From positions 1 through 12,180 of the forward strand of contig DATKIY010000101.1 of NCBI GenBank assembly GCA_035543875.1: 12,180 bases of DNA, written 5' to 3'. Positions 7,310 through 12,180 of this stretch are shown piece by piece. The notes below the pieces were generated by a model. That model was not told where the DNA came from. It did not search any database and saw only the letters and a program-made list of their open reading frames with translations. Position 1 is the first letter of the stretch; every line of letters starts with the position of its first letter. Source of the stretch: DATKIY01 sp035543875. GTDB taxonomy: Bacteria; Actinomycetota; Actinomycetes; JAHEKZ01. Made by a program: the position numbers and the translations under genes.

Positions 7310-7789
7310 TTACGGCTCTTGCGAGACGAAAATTTGCTTCTGGTACGCGCGAAGGTCCGGTGGCGAAACCTCAAACGGCTCAACTCGTTGGTAGCCGCTC
7401 GTTTCGAAAAGCAAAATGGCCTGATTGAGGTTGTCGTAGACCTCGCACCGAATTACTTCAAATCCAGCGACGGCCCCGGCTCCTTCTAGCGCCGAAAGCA
7501 GTCGACGGCCAATTCCAAGTCCGCGCAGAACGGGGTTCACCCACATTCGCCGAATCTGACCGATCTTCGGCGCAACCTGCCTGAGTGAGCCGCAGCCAAC
7601 CACGTTGTCGCGATCGTCGAGCGCGACCAGGAAGAAGTTGTTGCCAGCGTCTTCGCGAGCTTCCTGCGCGACGTCGATCTCGAGCACGTCGGCACCGACG
7701 ATCTCCACCATCTCGCTCAAGAATGTGGTGATGGCTTGTTGGGAGCGTTCATCGGTGGGGTCGAGGGCTTCGACGCGTACGGCAGTCAT
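7310..7789 (-). CDS. GNAT family N-acetyltransferase, substrate unknown
   Basis: A 159-aa GNAT-fold protein. Seen: a central FFLVALDDRDNVVGCGSLR strand pair, IRRMWVNPVLRGLGIGRRLL with the acetyl-CoA loop RGLGIGR at 89-95, and a late ILLFETSGYQRVEPF segment, which is the usual GNAT motif B region. The reading frame stays open to 7918, but the ATG at 7789 is preferred: it has AAGGTG 6 nt upstream and the family's normal N-terminus, whereas the upstream extension is basic low-complexity sequence inside the lsr2 promoter region. The same bases also read TAAGGT, 7 nt before the ATG, so the mRNA could be leaderless. It faces argA tail-to-tail with 46 bp between, and is divergent from lsr2. Nothing here fixes its acceptor molecule. 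Confidence 0.82.
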   Translation of the reverse strand: MTAVRVEALDPTDERSQQAITTFLSEMVEIVGADVLEIDVAQEAREDAGNNFFLVALDDRDNVVGCGSLRQVAPKIGQIRRMWVNPVLRGLGIGRRLLSALEGAGAVAGFEVIRCEVYDNLNQAILLFETSGYQRVEPFEVSPPDLRAYQKQIFVSQEP

Positions 7790-7796
7790 GCCGATC

Positions 7797-7802
7797 ACCT
7801 TA
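7797..7802 (-). promoter_or_regulatory. Ambiguous element: Shine-Dalgarno or leaderless -10 for the GNAT gene
   Basis: On the minus strand the bases read TAAGGTG. As AAGGTG (7801-7796) they form a Shine-Dalgarno site 6 nt from the ATG at 7789. As TAAGGT (7802-7797) they match TAnnnT at 7 nt from the ATG. Either reading supports the same start codon. No convincing -35 was found. Confidence 0.35.
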
Positions 7803-7883
7803 TGACGGGCGCGAGCCTGATGCGTGACAGGCGCGCGCGGGGCGCGTCCCGTAGTACGAGCGACCGCTCGGCCAATAGCAGCG

Positions 7884-7911
7884 GAAGACAAATGGTCCAT
7901 TCGCCTACACT
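7884..7911 (+). promoter_or_regulatory. Candidate lsr2 promoter
   Basis: TACACT (7906-7911) fits the TAnnnT -10 pattern. GAAGAC (7884-7889) lies 16 bp upstream as a weak -35. Transcription would start near 7918 and give a leader of about 30 nt holding the Shine-Dalgarno site GAGGGA at 7933-7938, upstream of the lsr2 ATG. Confidence 0.35.
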
Positions 7912-7947
7912 TACGCATTCAATTCGCTTCGCGAGGGACGGAAAACG

Positions 7948-8268
7948 ATGGCTCAGCAAATTCAGGTTGTTTTGATCGACGATCTCGACGGCGGACCTGC
8001 AGAAGAAACAGTGGCATTTTCGGTCGACGGTAATTTCTACGAAATCGACCTTTCCACCCCAAACGCGTCCAGATTGCGAAATGCAATGGCACCTTTTGTT
8101 GCCCACGCCCGGAAGGCGACCCGCGGCCCTGGACGCAGGAGCCGGGCTGGCTCCAGGAGCAATAAGAGCGCCGAAATTCGGGCCTGGGCACGCTCCCAGG
8201 GCATCTCGGTCAATGAGCGCGGGCGCGTCCCGGCCGACCTCACGGCCAAGTTCGAGGCGAGCCAGTAG
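7948..8268 (+). CDS. lsr2: Lsr2 nucleoid-associated, H-NS-like xenogeneic silencer
   Basis: Lsr2 binds AT-rich DNA in the minor groove, bridges it and silences horizontally acquired genes. It is confined to actinobacteria. The 106-aa product is near the 112 aa of the mycobacterial protein. Seen: an N-terminal dimerisation domain (MAQQIQVVLIDDLDGG, then an acidic and aromatic stretch to about residue 60), a basic Gly/Arg/Ser linker (59-72), and a C-terminal DNA-binding domain with IRAWARSQG and the AT-hook-like RGR at 91-93 in NERGRVPADL. The ATG is preceded by GAGGGA. The gene is apparently monocistronic: clpC starts 203 bp downstream with its own control signals. The stop codon itself lies within a candidate ClgR operator for clpC. 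No alteration of key residues is visible, so normal function is expected. Confidence 0.96.
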   Translation: MAQQIQVVLIDDLDGGPAEETVAFSVDGNFYEIDLSTPNASRLRNAMAPFVAHARKATRGPGRRSRAGSRSNKSAEIRAWARSQGISVNERGRVPADLTAKFEASQ

Positions 8269-8284
8269 TTCGCTGTTGGCGTAG
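8267..8284 (+). promoter_or_regulatory. Candidate ClgR operator upstream of clpC
   Basis: The bases AGTTCGCTGTTGGCGTAG fit the Streptomyces ClgR pattern GTTCGC-N5-GCG without mismatch (8268-8281). They fit the corynebacterial pattern WNNWCGCYNANRGCGWWS at all but one position, the central A being T. Both consensus forms are quoted from memory. The site overlaps the lsr2 stop codon and lies about 61 bp before the start point predicted from the sigma-R-like promoter, a usual place for an activator. ClgR is known to activate clpC and clpP genes in actinobacteria. Confidence 0.6.
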
Positions 8285-8303
8285 GTATTCGCGGCAGGAC
8301 TAC

Positions 8304-8329
8304 GGAAGCACCCCGAATGCGCCGACGTT
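8304..8329 (+). promoter_or_regulatory. Candidate sigma-R/sigma-H-type ECF promoter of clpC
   Basis: GGAAG (8304-8308) is followed by exactly 18 bases and GTT (8327-8329). The consensus for sigma-R of Streptomyces and sigma-H of mycobacteria is about GGAAT-N18-GTT, so one -35 base differs. Predicted start near 8336, leader about 135 nt. clpC is a known member of the thiol-stress sigma-R regulon in Streptomyces. No good housekeeping promoter was found in the gap. Confidence 0.45.
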
Positions 8330-8375
8330 GACTAGGTACGCCAAGTGCGGACACCCCGCCACGGTGCACAGCCGA

Positions 8376-8408
8376 GCATGAAGACCCCCTCCTTCGGGGT
8401 TAGCATGC
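8376..8408 (+). other. Two-part hairpin in the lsr2-clpC gap
   Basis: GCATG (8376-8380) pairs with CATGC (8404-8408). After a 3x3 internal loop, ACCCC (8384-8388) pairs with GGGGT (8396-8400) around a 7-nt loop. No T-run follows. It could end lsr2 transcripts or be a structured part of the clpC leader. Confidence 0.45.
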
Positions 8409-8417
8409 AAGGAAGTG

Positions 8418-8442
8418 AACAACGCCCGCGTAGGCGGTTGTT
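8418..8442 (+). other. Stem-loop just upstream of the clpC ribosome-binding site
   Basis: AACAACGCC (8418-8426) pairs with GGC-G-GTTGTT (8433-8442), giving nine base pairs with one bulged G and a 6-nt loop. It ends 15 nt before the strong Shine-Dalgarno GAGGAG (8458-8463). It may affect clpC translation or mRNA stability; function is inferred only from position. Confidence 0.45.
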
Positions 8443-8471
8443 GATCATCCATCCGACGAGGAGACGCGACA

Positions 8472-11033
8472 ATGTTTGAACGCTTTACCGACCGCGCCCG
8501 GCGGGTGGTCGTCCTGGCCCAAGAAGAGGCCCGGATGCTGAACCACAACTACATCGGGACCGAGCACATCCTGCTCGGGTTGATCCACGAGGGTGAGGGC
8601 GTTGCTGCCAAGGCGCTTGAGTCCCTCGGCATCTCCCTGGAAGCCGTGCGTCAGCAGGTCGAAGAAATCATCGGTCAGGGGCAGCAGGCGCCGTCAGGGC
8701 ACATCCCCTTCACGCCGCGCGCGAAAAAGGTCCTTGAGCTCTCGCTGCGCGAGGCACTCCAACTTGGCCACAACTACATCGGTACCGAGCACATCTTGCT
8801 CGGCCTCATTCGTGAGGGTGAAGGCGTCGCCGCGCAGGTCCTCGTCAAGCTCGGTGCTGATCTCAACCGTGTACGCCAGCAGGTCATTCAGCTGCTCTCT
8901 GGTTACCAAGGAAAAGAGCCGGCCACCGCTGGCGGTCCGCAGGGCGAAGGCGCTCCCACGTCGTCGCTCGTGCTTGACCAGTTTGGAAGCAACCTCACTC
9001 AGGCAGCTCGAGAAGGAAAGCTTGATCCAGTCATCGGGCGCGAGAAAGAGATTGAGCGCGTCATGCAGGTCTTGTCGCGCCGCACGAAGAACAACCCCGT
9101 ACTTATCGGAGAGCCAGGTGTTGGCAAGACGGCTGTTGTTGGTGGACTCGCGCAAGCCATCGTCAAGGGTGAAGTGCCCGACACACTGGAGAACAAGCAG
9201 GTCTACACGCTCGACCTCGGTGCGCTCGTTGCAGGCAGTCGCTACCGCGGTGACTTTGAGGAGCGACTGAAGAAGGTCCTGAAAGAAATCCGCACTCGCG
9301 GCGACATCATCTTGTTCATTGACGAAATGCACACACTCGTCGGTGCCGGTGCGGCAGAGGGCGCGATTGACGCGGCGAGCATCCTCAAGCCGATGCTGGC
9401 GCGCGGTGAACTTCAAACGATCGGCGCAACCACGCTCGACGAGTACCGCAAGTACGTCGAGAAGGACGCCGCGCTTGAGCGGCGTTTTGCGCCGATCCAG
9501 GTGCAGGCGCCCGACGTCGCGATGACGGTCGAGATTCTCCAGGGTTTGCGCGATCGCTACGCCGCGCATCACCGGGTGAACATCACCGACGAAGCCATTA
9601 AGGCTGCTGCTCGGTTGGCCGACCGCTACATCTCGGACCGTCAGCTACCTGACAAGGCGATTGACCTGATCGACGAGGCCGGTTCACGCCTACGCATTCG
9701 TCGCATGACCGCGCCGCCGGACCTGCGTGAGTACGACGACCAGATTGGTCAAGTACGTCGCGAGAAAGAAGCGGCGATCGACGCGCAGGACTTCGAGAAG
9801 GCGGCATCACTTCGCGACAGCGAAAAGCAGCTGCTCTCTGAGCGCGCGCAGCGCGAGCGTGAATGGCGCAGCGGGGGCATGGACACCATGCCTGACGTTG
9901 ACGAAAAGCTCATCGCTGAGGTTGTCGGTCTAATGACGGGCATCCCAGTCTCTGATCTTTCCGAGGACGACGCACAGCGGCTGATCCGGATGGAAGAGGA
10001 GCTACACAAGCGAGTCGTCGGACAAGAGCAGGCCATCAAGGCGCTGTCGAAAGCGATTCGGCGTACCCGTGCCGGGCTCAAGGACCCGAAGCGCCCCGCA
10101 GGCTCGTTCATCTTCGCTGGTCCGTCCGGCGTCGGTAAGACCGAGCTCAGCAAGGCGCTCACGGAATTCCTGTTCGGCGACGAGGACGCACTGATCGCAC
10201 TCGACATGTCCGAATTCAGCGAGAAGCACACGGCGTCGCGACTGTTCGGGTCCCCTCCCGGATATGTCGGGTACGAAGAAGGTGGACAGCTCACCGAAAA
10301 GGTGCGCCGTAAGCCGTTCTCGGTGGTTCTGTTCGACGAGGTCGAGAAGGCTCACCCCGACATCTTCAACTCACTGCTTCAGGTGTTGGAGGAAGGTCGC
10401 CTCACCGATGCGCAAGGTCGGTCGGTCGATTTTAAGAACACGGTCATCATCATGACGACCAACCTTGGAAGCCGCGATGTGTCTAAGGGTGTGAACCTTG
10501 GGTTCGCGTCAGCCAGTGATTCGACCACGGCGTACGAGCAGATGAAGCAGAAGGTTCAGCAAGAACTGAAGCAGCACTTCCGGCCAGAGTTCTTGAACCG
10601 TATCGACGACACCATCGTCTTCCACCAGCTCAGCCAGGACGAGATCGTCAACATCGTCGACCTCATGGTGGCAAGGCTCGAGGAGCGGTTGAAAGATAAG
10701 GACATGGCGATCGAGCTCACGTCCGCCGCCAAGCAGCTGCTTGCCAAGAAGGGTTACGACCCGGTTTTGGGTGCTCGACCTTTACGACGCACGATGCAGC
10801 GTGAGATCGAGGACTCGCTCAGCGAGCAGATCCTGTTCGGCGAGCTCAAGGGCGGAACGATCGTGGTTGTGGATGTCGAAGGTGAGGGCGACGACGCGGT
10901 ATTCACCTACAAGGGTGAGCCGATGACCACCCTCCCGGACCTACCTGACCATCCCGACCTGCCACCAGTTGAGTCGGCTGGTTCAGGCGGCCCGCCCGCT
11001 GCAGGTGCAACGGACGCAGCACCTCAGGAGTAA
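8472..11033 (+). CDS. clpC: ClpC AAA+ unfoldase of the Clp protease
   Basis: ClpC unfolds proteins with ATP and feeds them to ClpP. The 853-aa length matches mycobacterial ClpC1 (848). Start: ATG with GAGGAG 8 nt upstream. Domains: two Clp_N repeats (about 1-150, each with NYIGTEHILLGLI), first AAA+ module with Walker A GEPGVGKT at 213-220 and Walker B D284-E285, UVR/coiled-coil region (about 421-456), second AAA+ module with Walker A GPSGVGKT at 550-557 and Walker B D622-E623, the ClpP-docking LGF loop at 676-678, and a Gly/Pro/Ala tail. Two positions that I recall as nearly invariant differ: Gly224 replaces Glu in the VVEGLA stretch after Walker A, and Met488 replaces Trp in the WTGIP stretch. 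Both are plain in the bases. The gene is probably monocistronic, driven by ClgR and a sigma-R-like promoter, and ends at a strong hairpin. Confidence 0.97.
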   Translation: MFERFTDRARRVVVLAQEEARMLNHNYIGTEHILLGLIHEGEGVAAKALESLGISLEAVRQQVEEIIGQGQQAPSGHIPFTPRAKKVLELSLREALQLGHNYIGTEHILLGLIREGEGVAAQVLVKLGADLNRVRQQVIQLLSGYQGKEPATAGGPQGEGAPTSSLVLDQFGSNLTQAAREGKLDPVIGREKEIERVMQVLSRRTKNNPVLIGEPGVGKTAVVGGLAQAIVKGEVPDTLENKQVYTLDLGALVAGSRYRGDFEERLKKVLKEIRTRGDIILFIDEMHTLVGAGAAEGAIDAASILKPMLARGELQTIGATTLDEYRKYVEKDAALERRFAPIQVQAPDVAMTVEILQGLRDRYAAHHRVNITDEAIKAAARLADRYISDRQLPDKAIDLIDEAGSRLRIRRMTAPPDLREYDDQIGQVRREKEAAIDAQDFEKAASLRDSEKQLLSERAQREREWRSGGMDTMPDVDEKLIAEVVGLMTGIPVSDLSEDDAQRLIRMEEELHKRVVGQEQAIKALSKAIRRTRAGLKDPKRPAGSFIFAGPSGVGKTELSKALTEFLFGDEDALIALDMSEFSEKHTASRLFGSPPGYVGYEEGGQLTEKVRRKPFSVVLFDEVEKAHPDIFNSLLQVLEEGRLTDAQGRSVDFKNTVIIMTTNLGSRDVSKGVNLGFASASDSTTAYEQMKQKVQQELKQHFRPEFLNRIDDTIVFHQLSQDEIVNIVDLMVARLEERLKDKDMAIELTSAAKQLLAKKGYDPVLGARPLRRTMQREIEDSLSEQILFGELKGGTIVVVDVEGEGDDAVFTYKGEPMTTLPDLPDHPDLPPVESAGSGGPPAAGATDAAPQE

Positions 11034-11087
11034 TCGCAATGCGGAAGATCCGACCACCCATAGGTGGTCGGATCTTCCGCATTGCGA
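11034..11087. terminator. Perfect 25-bp hairpin between clpC and mutY
   Basis: The arm at 11034-11058 is the exact reverse complement of 11063-11087, leaving a 4-nt loop (CATA). It starts on the base after the clpC TAA and ends one base before the mutY stop codon on the other strand. There is no T-run on either side, as is common for actinobacterial hairpin terminators. Its symmetry would let it act on both converging transcripts. Confidence 0.85.
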
Positions 11088-11088
11088 G

Positions 11089-12033
11089 TCAGGTTGGGAG
11101 TTGGTAGGACAGGTTGGTGGACGACGCGGTGGGCACCTGCTCGATCAGCTCGTCGGCGAGAAGGCTGGAAAGAGCCCGCTCACACTGACTCGCATCGGAC
11201 CAAGACTCGCGTAGTACCTCATCGAGCACCGGTTCGTTGCTGTCGCGCACGAGGGCCAGTAGCCGCCCCCGGCACTGGCGATCTGTGCCGGCGTATGTCT
11301 GGCCCTTACGTGGTGCTCCGGCCCATTCTGGTTTACCGGCTCTACTCCATGAGCAATGCAGCTCGACGGGGCAGCCAGAACATTTCGGTGACTTCGCCGT
11401 GCACACCAACGCGCCGAGTTCCATGACAGCTGCTGACGCTCGAGCCGCGTCCCCTGGCTCGACTGGAAGCAGATCCAGTGCGCGATGTCTCTCGGCGCTC
11501 GTCGGAGCACCTGGCCGCTCAAACTCCTGCCTGTCAAACAGGCGGGCGTGAACTCTTCGCACATTGGTGTCCAATACGGCCTGACGCTGACCAAAAGCGA
11601 AGCTCGCAACGGCAGCGGCTGTGTACTCGCCAACTCCCGGAAGCGCCCGGAGCTCGTCGATCGACGACGGCACCTGCCCCGCGTGGCGCTCGACGCAGGT
11701 GGTTGCTGCGGCATGAAGCCGCAGTGCTCGCCGTGGGTATCCCAACCGCCCCCAGGCTCTTACCGCCTCGCCTGTGGTCACGGATGCCAGGTCGGCCGGC
11801 GACGGCCAGTCCCTCATCCAGGCGTCGAACACCGGCTCGACCCGGCTCACGGGCGTCTGCTGCAGCATCACCTCACTGACCAAAACCGCCCAGGCACTGA
11901 CCGATCCGCCGCGCCATGGCAGGTCGCGCGCGTGCTGGCCGTACCATTCGGTCACCAGCTGGACGACGGCTGTCCGGGACGCTTCATCGGTGATGGCAGG
12001 GGACGGGGACATCAGGACTAGCATCGCACTCAT
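11089..12033 (-). CDS. mutY: A/G-specific adenine DNA glycosylase
   Basis: MutY excises adenine mispaired with 8-oxoguanine in base excision repair. From the ATG at 12033 the product is 314 aa (mycobacterial MutY is about 304). Seen: RDLPWRG, catalytic Glu54 in SEVMLQQTPVSRV, the helix-hairpin-helix LPGVGEYTAAAV from residue 131, catalytic Asp155 in VLDTNVRRV, and a complete [4Fe-4S] ligand set C211-x6-C218-x2-C221-x5-C227. About 87 residues follow the cluster, consistent with the reduced C-terminal 8-oxoG recognition domain of actinobacterial forms. GAGGG lies 5 nt before the 12033 ATG, which favours it. In-frame ATGs at 12024 and 12012 are alternatives, the last having GATGCT 7 nt upstream. 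It converges on clpC and is divergent from the membrane gene at 12080. Confidence 0.94.
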   Translation of the reverse strand: MSAMLVLMSPSPAITDEASRTAVVQLVTEWYGQHARDLPWRGGSVSAWAVLVSEVMLQQTPVSRVEPVFDAWMRDWPSPADLASVTTGEAVRAWGRLGYPRRALRLHAAATTCVERHAGQVPSSIDELRALPGVGEYTAAAVASFAFGQRQAVLDTNVRRVHARLFDRQEFERPGAPTSAERHRALDLLPVEPGDAARASAAVMELGALVCTAKSPKCSGCPVELHCSWSRAGKPEWAGAPRKGQTYAGTDRQCRGRLLALVRDSNEPVLDEVLRESWSDASQCERALSSLLADELIEQVPTASSTNLSYQLPT

Positions 12034-12067
12034 GCCAACCCTCGGTGTCTCGGCGCCGAAGGATCCG

Positions 12068-12073
12068 TAGGCT
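12068..12073 (+). promoter_or_regulatory. Candidate -10 element for leaderless downstream gene
   Basis: TAGGCT fits TAnnnT and lies exactly 6 nt before the GTG at 12080, with no Shine-Dalgarno between. The -35 region (around 12044-12050, GGTGTCT) is weak. The spacing is that of a leaderless actinobacterial transcript. Confidence 0.45.
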
Positions 12074-12079
12074 GACGAC

Positions 12080-12180
12080 GTGGTGCTGCGTCCGGTTGGA
12101 CAGTTGCCGCCCGGTGCCTACTGGCTGCGGCGGCTTGTGCTGCTCGCGGTTGTTCTGCTTGTCGTGGCCGTTGCCTGGTG
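12080..12180 (+). CDS. Start of a membrane protein gene (3' truncated)
   Basis: The open frame from GTG at 12080 (or 12083, the next codon, also GTG) runs off the window. The visible 33 residues read VLRPVGQLPPGAYWLRRL followed by a strongly hydrophobic stretch rich in Leu and Val, a likely membrane helix with a basic cytoplasmic N-terminus. I recall similar N-termini (PVGxLPxxxYWRRR then a helix) in hypothetical membrane proteins of other actinobacteria, often near clpC and mutY, but I cannot assign a function. It is divergent from mutY with 46 bp between start codons. Confidence 0.6.
   Translation, partial: MVLRPVGQLPPGAYWLRRLVLLAVVLLVVAVAW

Noticed and set aside
7790..7918. N-terminal extension of the minus-strand GNAT protein to 7918
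   Set aside because: The extension is Arg/Ala-rich, overlaps the lsr2 promoter region, and the ATG at 7789 has a good Shine-Dalgarno site.
8694..9572. Minus-strand open frame of 292 codons inside clpC
   Set aside because: It mirrors strongly conserved clpC coding sequence; its translation has no recognisable motif and no plausible start signals.
1..12180. Phage, IS element, CRISPR array, tRNA or toxin-antitoxin system
   Set aside because: No terminal inverted repeats with a transposase, no regular repeat-spacer pattern, no tRNA-like cloverleaf and no unexplained small gene pair were seen. All substantial coding space is housekeeping.

Overview
The window is a stretch of chromosome from a high-GC Gram-positive bacterium (Actinomycetota). 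The evidence is an Lsr2 nucleoid protein, a ClpC1-type unfoldase, a short stand-alone ArgA-type N-acetylglutamate synthase of the mycobacterial kind, and the order DUF2520 - panC - coaX - lysS - lsr2 - clpC - (mutY), which is shared with mycobacteria and relatives. Base composition is only moderately GC-rich for the phylum. I cannot name a family or genus with confidence. There is no sign of phage, insertion sequence, CRISPR, tRNA or rRNA. This is a core housekeeping region.

Layout. (1) 1-1486: the 3' part of a multi-domain bacterial PH-like membrane protein, translationally coupled to a small two-helix membrane protein of unknown function. (2) 1479-2483, minus strand: a MidA/NDUFAF7-type SAM-dependent methyltransferase whose 3' end overlaps the preceding gene tail-to-tail. 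(3) 2581-5157: a tight pantothenate/CoA operon, namely a DUF2520 Rossmann-fold oxidoreductase, panC and coaX. The panD gene that often sits between panC and coaX is absent. (4) 5247-7263: lysS followed 7 nt later by argA. (5) 7310-7789, minus strand: an uncharacterised GNAT acetyltransferase divergent from lsr2. (6) 7948-11033: lsr2, then a 203-bp regulatory gap, then clpC. (7) 11034-11087: a perfect 25-bp-stem hairpin between clpC and the convergent mutY (11089-12033, minus strand). (8) 12080 to the window end: the start of another membrane-protein gene.

How the genes work together. PanC makes pantothenate and CoaX phosphorylates it, so the operon feeds CoA synthesis. The DUF2520 protein is an unassigned partner. 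LysRS and ArgA serve translation and arginine synthesis. Lsr2 silences and organises DNA. ClpC is the unfoldase of the Clp protease. MutY removes adenine opposite 8-oxoguanine.

The most informative non-coding signals are upstream of clpC: a near-consensus ClgR operator, a sigma-R-like ECF promoter at the right distance from it, and two hairpins in the predicted leader. Several genes also have a TAnnnT -10 hexamer 6-8 nt before the start codon, which suggests leaderless transcripts. I found no novel multi-gene system. The points worth checking are regulatory, plus two unusual substitutions in ClpC.
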